From: Polytrichum commune
Taxonomy: Eukaryota; Streptophyta; Polytrichopsida; Polytrichales; Polytrichaceae
Length of the DNA stretch: 64,000 nt
Assembly: GCA_950295325.1 (NCBI GenBank)
Contig: OX485806.1
Coordinates: 1,242,001 to 1,306,000 of the forward strand
Direction of reading: 5' to 3'
Shown one piece after another: positions 47,600-60,600 of this stretch. The notes below the pieces were generated by a model that did no database searches, was not told the origin of the DNA, and saw nothing but the letters and a program-made list of their open reading frames with translations. Within the stretch, counting starts at the first letter, position 1. Each line of letters starts with the position of its first letter. The position numbers and the translations under genes are program-made.

Positions 47600-48984
47600 A
47601 TCCATTTGCCATGCCATTTAATAGAGTTCAGTAGCAGACTGTCACCATTTTTCTTCTTATAAATAACATTGATTTAGAGTCTGTATGTTTAGAGTCTAGA
47701 CTATGTGAACTACACTAGAGTAGAGGCGCCCATAACCAATCAATTAAGAGATTCTGCACCAAATCTGGATTATTATAAGGCAGTGCAAAATTTTCCCATG
47801 TAGAGGACTGCAAAAAAAGTTCGGTAATCTTATTTCATAAATTGAAAACATTGTGAATATTTGACGTCAAAAGTTGGCCCAAACACATTATCATTGTCTA
47901 GAGTTTGCCATAACCGCTCATTTTGAGACGAATTCCTCCTCACTTTAGCATTCAAAGCCGGGGACATGTGTCATGGCATTATCACTTCCTTGGTGATACC
48001 ATAAGTGAAGTTGGAGACTTAGGGTAAGCTTCCATGTAGGCTACTTGCCCACTAGATTCTAGATATTAAGTGGGTTGGTGGTGTTCACATGCAGTTAAGC
48101 ACAAGCCAACATCCAACCACATTATGGTGATCCACTAGAATGTGAAGCGCCGTGGACAAATGCCGCTAGACTTCCATGCGCCCACTAAGGTAGGGATGGC
48201 AATTTCCGTGCGGGTCCTAAAGTCGACCCCTATGTCCGAAGCACCTTTCTAGGTGTTTTTACCTAGGTTTACAAAAGCACCTATCAAGGTGTTTTTACCG
48301 TTCACAACGCTGCCAACATTTCATTGGCTGCCAGCGGTCGGTTTTAGAAATCCACCCGGTGGATATACCACGTACCCTATGTGCGAGTGTTGGTCACTCT
48401 ACAAGGTTTCCTTTAAAAATTTGTAGGAAATCATAAACATGCTAGAAAATTTTGATTTTTTCATAGTTGCTCTTGCACCAGCTTTGCGGAGCGCTCAAAA
48501 TTTATAAAAAAATAGTTTCAGCATCCCAACTAGGCACATCTGAAATTTGGACGGAAATAGCCACCCCTACCTTAAAGAATCTTAAACCTACAAGTGCCAA
48601 TCACCAAAGGATTGAAGACCGGTTTTAGGAGGAGAAGGTTTAAACCTGGAGGAGGAGGGTGGTCCCGGATATGAGAAGATGGGAGTAGCTAGTTGGCACA
48701 TACGAACCCTACCCCACTAGATTCCCTCTACATTTGGGCAGGTTTGACCTTATTCACACTAGATTTTGGTGGGCGAGTGGCCTACAAGGAAACTAACCCT
48801 TAGAAACCCTGAAACGTGGACCTTATTTTAACCACTCACAAAAAGGAATTATTGAAATCAATCCCAACCTTATCAAAAATTTCACACCCTATAGATTCAT
48901 GATGGGGTCCTCATCGAGAATAGGTGGTTTGACTCTAACTAGCTGAGTTAGTGTGGCATCAAAATTGGTACACCATGTTAATTA
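47600..48984. other. intergenic, repeat-like, no gene recognised
   Basis: A short direct repeat AAGCACCT..CTA/TCAAGGTGTTTTTACC lies at about 48239-48300. No conserved frame was found. Confidence 0.4.
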
Positions 48985-49395
48985 AAGTGGTGAGATACTA
49001 GACTATGCCACTTTTGTTCCTAGAATTCCGTTGAAAATGAGGTACATTCCGTGTTGGAATGTCCCCTATATAAGCTCATTAGAGAGAAGTTTCCATCACT
49101 ATTTCAGAATGGAGTCCTAGGGAGCCTCAAGTCTTTTTTTTTTCCAATTAGACCACCAAGTTGACATTAGTCCCTATGTCACGGAGGCTACTGCACTCTG
49201 CCACTCTAGAGAGAATTAGTTGGGTTGAAACCATCATGATGTACTTTTAGTCCCATTAGCCTTTTCAACTTCCAAGACTTTCAAATCAATTTCATTTCAT
49301 TTCATTCATTATGTAAATGAAATGTACTATGTTATGTCTTGATCCTGATGAGTTATAGACTAGCTCAAGGGTCAAACAACTAGGTCAATGAAGAA
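48985..49395 (+). repeat. degenerate retroelement-like segment, copy 1
   Basis: Collinear with 52640-53010, sharing GTGTTGGAATGTCCCCTATA, GTCCTAGGGAGCCTCAA and CATCATGATGTACTTTTAGT. The coding frame visible in copy 2 is broken here by base changes and a T-run. Confidence 0.65.
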
Positions 49396-49483
49396 TAATA
49401 GGGGCCACATTAAATATGATGCTTAGTGTAGATATGTCTGCCCGTGCCTCTTACAACAATGTGTTTGGCAAGTTATTCAAAGA

Positions 49484-49630
49484 CATAACATTATTCATAT
49501 TCATAACAATGTTTTGTGGGACTGATAGTTTTTCACAAAATATTCTCCACATTTAGATTGAATGTGAGGAATATTTTGTGGAATACTATCAGTCCCACAA
49601 AACATTGTTATGAATATGAATAATGTTATG
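49484..49630. mobile_element. palindromic MITE, 147 bp
   Basis: The first 45 bases (CATAACATTATTCATATTCA onward to GACTGATAG) are the exact inverse of the last 45, around a roughly 57-bp centre that is itself partly self-complementary. As RNA it would form a long hairpin. It is the same family as 28196-28412. Confidence 0.85.
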
Positions 49631-50583
49631 AATCAAATCATAAAGTTGTGTAACCTTTTTTGAACTATCCCATCCTTATTGTTCATGCATTTTATCAAGC
49701 TTGCTTTTGGGTAGCTAAATGATATATAATCTTGGTAGAACACAGTCGACAATAGTACTAGATGATGTCATCAAGGAATTTTGAAGCATGACATGAGATG
49801 AAACAACCTCATGACTTCCAATCCTCAAATTTATTCATTAACAATAATAATCAAAGCACGATGATTTGCTTATTTTTGAGAAGGATTGACAAGGAACATA
49901 TAATTATGGGGGTGGGACATTTGAGGTCTTGAAATGCTATACACTATGAGACATGAGAGCGGAAATGTACACCCTTGTGACATTGTGTGCACAGTAAAGT
50001 ATAGCAATTAACATGCATTGATACATGTCTCTTGAGCATGCGTGGAAGAACTTTTGATAAATTATGGTCAATAGTCATTGTAAATAATTCCAAATTAATG
50101 GATATGGGAGATTAGGTCATGAGTTGAAAGGTGGGTAAGTGTGGCATGTCCATGTTACCTTTTGTTGGCTCTGTCTATGCATCAACTTCTTCGTTTCAAG
50201 AGCAAATTTCTTAACCACTTTGTGTTCACACTTAGACGTTATTTGTTCTTGTTATTTTGGTCCAATTTATGTAATGTGGATGTTAACTATAGTTTTTATA
50301 TATATATACAAGTGCTCCCTAAAATGCATTGAAAGAAATTTAGTTAACTATAGTTAATTTGGCAGTTCTTGATTATTTATTTTAAAAATTTTGGGTGATA
50401 AATGAGTAGCTTCAATCCTTGACCTGTATTTGAGAAGAAGGTGCACAAAATCCAAGAAAGGTTTGGTATAGTGAATAGCCATGGATTGGCGTGAGCAAAG
50501 TAATAAGCTACAATTGTAGTCTTTCATAGCAAAGGACAGAGCCTCACAGTTCTACCGTTTTCTTGTTTCATAAGAGAGAAGGC
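49631..50583. other. intergenic, nothing recognised
   Basis: AT-rich; short frames near 50139-50357 are not supported. Confidence 0.4.
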
Positions 50584-52127
50584 ACATACCGTACGTTAAG
50601 GGCAGCTTCGGCACAAAATAATTCTAAAAATAGATGCCGAAAATTTTGGAAAATTATTGACATTTTTTGCCGAATATAAAATTAATTAATTTTCAAAATT
50701 GCCGAAAAGTAAGAAATTTTAACTCCTCACTAGAATTTTACCTACATTGGAAGCATATATGAATTCTGAAGGAGAGAAGGTGCTCCTTTTGTAATCAAGC
50801 TCACTTACATTAGTCCACAAAGAATATGGGTCAAGAAGTAGCAAGACTCTAAGTGAGGCTTTTCAAATGTGTTGTACACAATTTTTTGGAGCCCAATTGA
50901 GCATAGAAGATGAAGTTTTATAGAATTTTGTCCGACTAACAAAAGTTGAGAAATCAAGTAATCTTCCACCTCCAACAAGTTTTGTGTCAAAATAAGTCTT
51001 TATGCGAAAGATATGGACAAAACATTGCAGCCGTGTAAAGATCAAAAAATTAAAATGCGTTCATAACAGTTTTTCAGAGCTCATTTGTGCATAGAAGATC
51101 AACATTTTTGGAATTTTTTTGCTCTAAGAAAAGTTTAGAAATCAAGTAATCTTTCACCTCCAACAAGTTTTGTGTCAAAATAAGTCTTTATGCGAAAGAT
51201 ATGGACAAAACATTGCAGCCGTGTAAAGATCAAAAAATTAAAATGCGTTCATAACAGTTTTTCAGAGCTCATTTGTGCATAGAAGATCAACATTTTTGGA
51301 ATTTTGTTGCTCTAAGAAAAGTTTAGAAATCAAGTAATCTTTCACCTCCAACAAGTTTTGTGTCAAAATAAGTCTTTATGCGAAAGATATGGACAAAACA
51401 TTGCAGCCGTGTAAAGATCAAAAAATTAAAATGCGTTCATAACAGTTTTTCAGAGCTCATTTGTGCATAGAAGATCAACATTTTTGGAATTTTGTTGCTC
51501 TAAGAAAAGTTTAGAAATCAAGTAATCTTCCACCTCCAACAAGTTTTGTGTCAAAATAAGTCTTTATGCGAAAGATATGGACAAAACATTGCAGCCGTGT
51601 AAAGATCAAAAAATTAAAATGCGTTCATAACAGTTTTTCGGAGCTCATTTGTGCATAGAAGATCAACTTTTTTGGAATTTTGTTGCTCTAAGAAAAGTTT
51701 AGAAATCAAGTAATCTTCCACCTCCAACAAATTTTATGTCATTTGAAGACTCTATGCAAAAGTTATGCGTGTTATAAAAATGAAGTCTAACTAGGTGCTT
51801 CACCTCAAACTTTACATATCCCATATGCATTGTTGAACACAACTCCACTCTACTTGTATAAAGCACAGAGCATTCTCAACTCTTCACAAAATCGTGAAAG
51901 ATTTATATCTTTTGTGAAACTCTTCACACAAATTGTGAAATCGTGAATGAACATCCTTGTTTACTGTTAGATAATAACTTCTTGGATGTGTGCCGAAATT
52001 GCATTATTAAACTATTTAAAATGCTGAAATTTTTAGTAATTTTTTTTTTGCCGCCGAACACTGTTTTTTTACTTTTAATAATTATTCGGCAAGAGAGCGC
52101 CGAAGCTGCCCTTAACGTACGGTATGT
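50584..52127. mobile_element. 1.5-kb TIR element carrying a satellite array
   Basis: Perfect 29-bp terminal inverted repeats, ACATACCGTACGTTAAGGGC then AGCTTCGGC, lie at 50584-50612 and inverted at 52099-52127. Both subterminal zones are dotted with GCCGAA or TTCGGC words (for example near 50633, 50670, 50700, 51990, 52055, 52085), as in subterminal transposase-binding sites. No transposase frame was found. The target duplication was not identified, so the superfamily is open. Confidence 0.8.
50880..51770. repeat. 188-bp tandem satellite, about 4.7 units
   Basis: TCCAACAAGTTTTGTGTC or its close variant starts at 50971, 51159, 51347, 51535 and 51723, exactly 188 bp apart each time. Central units differ by only a few bases, while the first and last are diverged, the pattern expected from unequal exchange. 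The array lies entirely within the TIR element. Confidence 0.95.
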
Positions 52128-52212
52128 GAAGCGCCCTTTAGGTTGGCCAAATAATGATTGCCATCTTCTTGACGAGTCATGATTTTTCTACACCAAGTAT
52201 GACCAGGGTAAC

Positions 52213-52396
52213 CATGGGCGTCGCCAACCTTGATTTTTAGGGTAGGCCTGCTCGGGAAATTGAATTTTATCCAATGCATATCCGCTTGTCCAATATAGGT
52301 TTATGTAAGCTCTATATATGACGTAGGCTTTCAAGTGGACCCTTTGGGCCTAGAGTAGGCGAGGCCAACCTCGGCCTAGACTTGGCGACGCCCCTG
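52213..52396. mobile_element. hAT-like MITE, 184 bp
   Basis: The left end CATGGGCGTCGCCAA and the inverse of the right end, CAGGGGCGTCGCCAA, differ at one base. They are flanked by AGGGTAAC and AGGGTAAG, a 7-of-8 target duplication. Ends and duplication length fit hAT elements. Noncoding. Confidence 0.78.
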
Positions 52397-52639
52397 AGGG
52401 TAAGACCATAGCAAAGAATTGCCATGGGTTGCTAAAACTTTGACAAAAAGATGGTTATTCCACAAAATTGATAGTAATAAATTTAAGTCAATTAAACAAG
52501 TTTTTTTTAATCTAAAAATATTATTATATGACTTAAAGTATGAGTACGATCACAATATGATGATCAAGGATTCATGTTCAAGGAAATCATTGCACTACGT
52601 CTAGAGAGTAAAGGAGAGTATGGATTTATTATCCCTACC

Positions 52640-53010
52640 CCTATCTCTAGAGGTACTACACTATGCCACTTTTGCTCCAGTTGATAATGAGGCACATTCT
52701 GTGTTGGAATGTCCCCTATATAAGCCCAATAGAGAGAAGTATCCATCACTATATGAGAATGTAGTCCTAGGGAGCCTCAATTCTTTCTTTCAATTGGACC
52801 ACCAAGTTGACTTAGCTTCTATCGCACGGAGGCTACCACACGCTAGAGAATCAGCTGGGTGTGAAACCATCATGATGTACTTTTAGTCCCCATTAGCCTT
52901 TCCGACTTCCTAGACTTCAAAATCAATTTCATTCCATTCCATTCCTTATGTGAAACCTAATATGTTATGTCTTGATCCTAACGAGTTATAGACTAGCTCA
53001 AGGTACAAAC
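52640..53010 (+). pseudogene. retroelement-like fragment, copy 2
   Basis: One frame reads HSVLECPLYKPNREKYPSLY followed by FFQLDHQVD. A His...Cys-Pro...Tyr...Arg pattern like this occurs in the zinc-binding tail after reverse transcriptases of plant LINE-like elements. There is no reverse transcriptase upstream. It is partner to 48985-49395. Assignment is tentative. Confidence 0.4.
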
Positions 53011-54685
53011 AACTACGTAGACTACACAATGGAATTCAATGAAGGCCAAGGACTAAGGGCTGACCTAGGGTCAAAAACCAACCAACAAAGCAGAATCCGT
53101 GATACTTTACTTGAAGGCATGGCACAACAAATAGGTTGCGAAGCCTTGATAAGAATGGTGATAGATAAGGCCCAAAGAGGTAGAGAAGGGGGGCGGGGGA
53201 GTATTACCGTAGCTCTCTAGCAATTTAGGCACCTTTCTGCCTAATAATTAATTAAAGTGTGAAAGAAAGTTAGGCAACGAAAAAAACAATATACTAAAAT
53301 TGGGCAGCTTAAACAAGCAATTTAAAATAAGTTAGACATTCATCCAAGTGATTTCTATAATTCATGAACAATTTTCTTAATTTCATCTATGGCAGCTACG
53401 ATTAATCTAAACACTTCCCTTAACTAACATTCCTTATCTTAAAGTTTGTCTATTACCTATATGTCGGGGTTTTGGTTGGCAACAGATTTTGCTTTTTGGA
53501 GCATATTCATGCTTGTATTGTTTTTAAATCATGAGTGAGATTGATTGTGCATGAAGACACTGTTGAAGTTATTTGATGCTACTTTGTTGGATTCCAGTGA
53601 ATGTCACTTGCATTATTGTGATTTTAGGTACTCTTTGAATGTTTTTTTTTGTAGACACTCAAGGACACCAATTTCCCAGAAATTTAGGCACCTTGAAAAT
53701 TAATTATTTTCTGCCCAAGCTGCTAGAGAGCTACGATATGCAAATAAGGGCCCGCCCAAGAATTGACTCAGGTTCACATGTGGGCTCCCGCAATGGCCTT
53801 TATCACATATAAACTTAGTCTTAGATCTTAGACCATTGGATGTAGACTCCAATGAGCAGTTGCAATTGATTATACCAAAATCTCACCACGGATCTCATGG
53901 CAACAAGGTTTGCAATATAACGTGCCCACCGTAACAAGAGAAAAACCTCTATCAAAACTATATACGTCTATGAAAAACATCTACTAGGCAATACTACTTG
54001 TTTGGTGAGAAACTTTACGAGCACCTCACAACCTTCTCCGCTTTTATGGCATCTATGGAGAGAGGCGATTCTTCGCATGCTCTACCGATGAACGACTCGA
54101 ACAGTAGAGTCTTTGCATCATAAGCGTGGCCAAACTTAGCACGTGAAACAAACGATTTGATTTCCATCGAACATGATCTAGCAAAAGTCATAATATCGTT
54201 CATCCTTGACGTCGAGTTTCTTGCCAACACATCTTAGTTCATTTACCAAGCCAGGGTAAAGAAAGCATTCACAATAGAAATCAGTGTCAAGTTTAGGGTT
54301 TAGAGTTTAGGGTTTACTTTAGAATTCCAATTTAAAACAGGCTTCCACAGTTTGGCTAGAATCGACGCATCAGAATAGAACTGATCAATCATCTCCAGCA
54401 TAAAATGGTGTACATCTCTCAAACTGCCCATTAAAAATAAATAATAATAATAATAAATAAAAACCTGGGCTCCAGTACTCTTAGTAAACCTGCGATCCTC
54501 TACATCGTCTAAGTATGGAGTAAGAGAGAATATTTACAAGGTGACCGTTACTTCAAGATGACAAGGGATATGTACTAATCTATGTGCAAGAGTAGTAGTC
54601 CAAAACCACGAGAACCACTAAGTTGCTCGATTGAATTTTTTGGGGGCGCTAAGTCGTCACGTTGCGTAATAAGCTTGAAAAACAC
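53011..54685. other. intergenic downstream of the receptor kinase
   Basis: No gene was recognised. Telomere-like words TTTAGGGTTTAGAGTTTAGGG lie at about 54291-54311 and an ATA-repeat at about 54438-54455. The last few hundred bases are probably the 3' flank of the kinase gene. Confidence 0.45.
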
Positions 54686-57600
54686 TCACCTAGGTGTCAA
54701 GACGCTCAGTTCTAGTGTCGCGGTCCCATCCGTCATGTGCCCGTCTTGGTTCGTTAACAAGTTGGGTGACATCGGACGTGAGGAGTCGATGTTAAACGAA
54801 GAGTTATAGCCTTCTATGAACGTCGTCGTCGACTCCGCTCCTCCTTTGTTGATGGTGGAGTTGCGTCGCCTATAAAGGGCTTCCGTGTTGCCGGCCGACA
54901 CGGGAGCGATGACCTCGGAGACTGTCTCCCCTTGCAACAAAGTGAGCACGCGGTCCATGTTGGGCCGCTTGTCTCCACATGTTTGCAAGCACATGAGGGC
55001 TATGTTGACCACACGCCGGGCTTCCACTAGGTCGTCGCTTTGTAAGCCGAGGCTTGGGTCGAGGAGGTCCATGAGCTTGCCTTGCTCGTGCAAATCCCAT
55101 GCCTGCACAATCAACGCCGTATTTGTGAAGCTTCGTCGATCTTTGAAGTGGATCGTTCCAAAATGGAAACCCTCCAAAAACGAAGAACGTGCCCTAAAAC
55201 GAAAAACATTCGTTAATGTCATACTATATTGGTGCAGCCAAGTTTCTATACACATTGTGAAAGAGGTGCGAAGCCGACGATTCTCATAGTCTTTAGCGAA
55301 AACATGGTGATTTCAAATCACCATACTAGAATATCATCGTGTTTCGTGTCGTAAGGTGTTTTATGTCACTTTGGTAACTTTTGTAATGGCGCTTCTTGTG
55401 AATGAGTTCACAAACACTGTCAGCCCAACCTTACTTTTTAGTTCATCCACTTTTGGCATATTCTGCATTCTAACGTTTCTGTAACAAAATTTTGTCATGG
55501 ATGAAAAACCACTTAGTAAGTGACAATAATTCCTCTATGTTGTCCATTTTTTTTTAAAAAAAATTTCAAAGGAATGACGAATAGCGTTAGGTTTACATTT
55601 AGCGGTTTAGGATTAGTATTGAAGCAAGTCAAATAGAATAGGGACACTAAATGCAAATTTTTAAGTGTGGTTATAATAGCACGATTCATAATACTTATGA
55701 GGATTAGTTGAAGGAAATTGCAGGGGAAAAGATATACAGAGAGCTCAGATGTAGTATACCATGTGCGACAAGTACATGTGCTCCGGAGGCATGTTCACAT
55801 TGATGTTTTTTCGACCACTTACAACCTCCAAGCATAGCACTCCAAAGCTATAAACATCGACTTTGTCACTTAGTTGTCCAAGAACCGCATACTCCGGTGC
55901 CAAATAACCCCTAGTATCATGCAAATTCCAACATCGTTTTGTGTAAGTGTGTATTGCAATCACATGAAACCATGTTGATGTGCATCCAAAGAATAAAGCG
56001 TAAGGGGAGCAAGCACGGTCAAGTATACCAAAAAAATAAAATGCTTTGGTATACTAAAATGATAAAGTTTTTGGGTCAAACACCTAATAGTAGTAGCAAA
56101 GTGTTGTTTGAATTGGATTTTTTTATTTTTTAAAATGGCACCCTCTATTGTTGTGTTAGGTACTCAAATTTAGAATATCAAGATGATATCTTCAAAACTT
56201 ATCGTTAAAAGCATTGCTCAAAAGGTAATGGCTAAATCTGGTTTTGGACGCAAATTTCATGACCTTCAATGATTTGAAGTTGGATATTTTCTTCCTCTTC
56301 TTATTCCTTGAATTCGTTATAAACTCAAGGGCACTACTACAAAAATGTGTAGAAAAACATCAATTTAATATTATCTTATCATGTTTTAAACAAAAATTTG
56401 TCACAGTTACATGTTGAGTTTACCTACTTGCACCTTCATTGCACTTTGCATGTCTTTATAGATCAATGCACTTTTCACATGTTTATGATTTTTTCCTTTG
56501 CAAAACTCAAAGTTAGTATATAGTTTTGAATCACTTTCACTTAAGCCTATGCAAGGTAATGGAGCCGTGTACTTGACCATGCTTACGCCCTAAGTACATC
56601 TAAGAAACAAGATGTTAGATGACAACAATTTAGAAAAGTACTAGATATGCAATTTTTAGTGATTAATGAAAGTGAGTCTGAATGAGGAAACGTGATTAGC
56701 AAATATTATTGAAACATATAAATTTCCTTGACCGTATATGATGTTGCAACGTTGCTGTGAAGACGTATGCTTTAACACAATGATAGGATGGGCATGTAAG
56801 AATAGAACTCACTTGGTGCCGGCAATGTTCATAGTCATAATATGACTTTGCTCATCCGGGAACAACAAGGCCAACCCAAAATCCGCGATTTTGGGTTCAA
56901 AACTCTTGTCTAATAAGATGTTGCTTGCTTTGATGTCTCGATGGATAATTCTCGGTTGCGCCAACGCATGTAGGTAGTGTAAGCCACGGGCAACCCCTTT
57001 GAGAATATTCAATCGCACAAGCCACCCCACTTCCGCTTTTTGTTTGCCTCCTTGTTATGCAAAGACAATATTTTGAGTCAATCTCATGTCATTGCAAGTT
57101 TAGAATAGAATCGATGCTTAAGACTTGTGTAGCTAGATGAGAATATTCTCAAAAAAAATAGGGGACTTTTAGCACTACCAAAACAACAAACAATCCCACC
57201 AATGACTTCATATTATATAATCGGAGTTTGGAATTGGGAGAAATCGTTAAGAAGGAAATTCTCAACTCACCCGCCAATAGAACTTTCTCGATATCATAAT
57301 TGTCGACCAACTCGTAAACCAACAACCGTTGGTGTTCACGAAGGCAACACCCTTTCAAGTTCACGAGGTTCCGGTGCTTCATCCCGGTAATAAGCACGAC
57401 TTCGTTCAAAAACTCATCTATACCCTGCGTCGTCTTCACAAAGAGTTGTTTCACAGCTACCACGTTCCCGTTTGACAATATACCCTGCATTATCATCACA
57501 TGATAAGGAAAATAATGACACAATCACATATGTTACGGAGATTTTTGGTGAAAACTTGCATCTTTCAACAATAAAAGTGAAGGGAAAAATGTGCATATGT

Positions 57601-60600
57601 AGTAGTCGTCCAACCTTGTAGACTGTGCCATAGGCTCCTTGGCCCAATTTCATGTCCATGTGAAAGTCTCGTGTAGCGGTTCGCAACTCGTTGTATGAAT
57701 AGATTGTGGGTTTGACATCAAACTCTTCAAACTCTGCAGCGGTGCAATCAACATGCTTAGGCCAACACATCAATTGGAGGTCACACAATTACAAGTGTTT
57801 TCTTATGATTTCAAACTGGAAAAAAATCTCTGGAAGTACTAGAGTCTATACCTGATCTCACTTTGCCGGATCGCTTCATTGCAAGCATCATTCAACATTG
57901 AATGCACATTTTATATATATATATATATACAAAGGAAATTCTCATTAATCATTTAGAATATAAAACCTACCCAATGATGTATGGGTCACTTACTTTGTTG
58001 AAATTGCATGAGAAGATAATGGTTGTATCTTCTATATCTGTAGTGTATAGTGGCCACTATGACGACCAGGACGACCAACAACGAACCTCCGGTAGCAAGA
58101 GTCACAACGATGATCGTACTCCGATTGGAAGCTGCTATCAACACGTTTCAAAAACCATGAAATAATGCTCATTGAAACATTTGATTTGAAGTTTGAAACT
58201 GCATTCAAATTCTTTCAAACGAAATATGTATTTAAATGTCAAAAAAATTAACACAAACCACCTCATAGTCATAAAATGTGGTTTTGACACTCTTAATTAG
58301 AGTAAGCGATCCAGAATTAAGCAACATTGATTTGCACAAGTTGCCAATCTACAAAGGGGGAGAGATCTGACTGGTAGTTACAGATGGGCCCGTTGAGCTT
58401 GAGTAATATATGGTTCAAGTTCAAGGTTTTAGGCAAAATTGACAACCGTTTTAAAAGAATCTGTAGAATATACCTTGATGTTAGGAAAGGAAAACTGAAA
58501 GGTTGGACTTGGAGACACTTGGATCTCCACCAATTTGGCCAAAATCTGTTGTCCAAATGCTGGCAATTGTTTTAGCTTATTTTACAGATTTCAACTCAAC
58601 AATTTGACAATTTCAACTCAGCCTACTTACCTTGTGAATCAAAGCAGATTTGTTGGCAGAAGCATCTTGTGGCATCATTGGATTCTCTTCCGTCACAAAA
58701 TGGATTGCCTTGTAATCTGAGATTGGACAGCAGATACATGAGAGCAACATACTACACAACAAATTAAAAACTTCAGGTGGGCAACCTCCCAAGCCATGAT
58801 AATGTAGTTACAAACTTGTAGATCGAATGCTTACCAACAATCACACATAACTTTTTGTTTTCTTCTAATAGCCTATTGAATCCACACATGTTTTCCAGCT
58901 TGCGTAGGTTGCACAAGAGATCGACGAGATAAAACATGATTCATCACACTTGTCATTTACATACATTAGATTACACCTACTGATTGTAGCCATCACCACA
59001 AGGATTATGTAGTGTTGCCACTAATCCAAGCAAATTATATATCATTGTAATTAGTGACAAATATTATAGTGGAAATGCTGCAATGATGATCCTTGGAGTG
59101 CATTTCACATGCGGGAAAAGTCCAGAATTCACATAACTTTCAATAGTTGAGTAGATCGTTGAACCCACAATGTATAAATGTACATAAATCTAGAACAACT
59201 TACTTGTAAATGGTTGACATGTCCATGATGTGTCTTTGCTCATAAACAACATCTGTGATGCCATTGTTTGTTAAGCTCAAAAGCCGAAGTTTGTTTGTTG
59301 AATTTGTTGCATTACCTTGAAGTAAGTGCAATTGAGACAGATGGGTGACATTCAATATCCCTATAATGTCATTCTGGTCCAAGTACCTGCGCATTTAGTT
59401 TTGTGTATTGTCAACATAAGAACAGAGATTTGTTGCTAATCTTTAAAAAGTAAGCATTGAAGCTCACAAATTGTTGAAAATAAATGATTTCCAAGACACA
59501 TGATTAAGCATTCCAAAGAATATCCCTACATACACAAATAAACTAAACTTACAATTCTTCAAGCGAACCAAGGTCTGATGAGCTCCAGAGGGGAAGGTCA
59601 CCCGTCAATCGGTTATTAGAAAGGTCCATAATGGACAACAATGTAGCACACGAGCTATTGAAAATGGAAGATAACTTGATGGTCCCTGTGAGTTCGTTTG
59701 TACTCAAATTCCTGCACGAGTTTAACATAGAATCAACCCATTTTCACTTGACACTTGTAAAATCTCAGAAATCTCATGGATAACCATATGACACATGGGG
59801 ATGCTGTTATTTAAGCTCCTTAAATGGAGCTCTACATCAGGTTCAAAGGCATGCTTAAATCTTATCTCAATATGTTTGACAATTATATGAATGTTGTGTT
59901 CACACTTCATCATATGATGATGGATGGCACATATGAATGATTGGTACATCAAGCTTGAGGTTTATGTGGAAGAAAAATGGAAGGCTCCGACTTATAGTGA
60001 TGATCAACAAATGTCCTGAAAAAAAACTGAAGATTTCCAATCAACCTCAACTTACAATGTTTTGATTGTGGGTGTCATCGTCAAATCAGGCAGCGATCCA
60101 TTGAACTTGTTGTCGGATAGGTCCCTGCATTCCAACATGGAAATTTACCACCAAACTTTATTGTATCCTGATATCAACAAATCAAAGTTTTGAAAGAAGC
60201 AACAATTAAAGGTTCATGAGCATCTTGGTAAGTTGAGAAACGAACTCGGTAATATAGGAACTTACACAAACTGTAACTTGTTATTCATTGTAAGATTTGG
60301 CAGAGGCCCGGAAAACATGTTTCTGGAAAGGTCTCTGCATTAGAAAAACAAAGGCAATGCGCATTAATTCAAATCATCTTCTACTATATATAGATGTAGC
60401 TAGCCAACTTAACAGTTTTGATCCCATGGCTACGAAAGTGAAAATGGGTAGAAATCTAATCTTCAGCAACACATTCTAAATTCACAAGATTTCACTCAAG
60501 GAAGACTTAACCTAAGATGGAAACAAATAATGTCATTTACTATTACTGCAATTAGGGCTATGGCTTGTAGAAGCAAGGTTATGCATGAATTAAAAAAATT

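Noticed and set aside
50880-51770. CRISPR-like array
   Set aside because: Units are contiguous 188-bp tandem repeats without spacers, in a plant genome; it is a satellite.
54885-55289. 134-codon plus-strand frame
   Set aside because: Antisense to the last kinase exon, whose frame has clear kinase and splice-phase support.
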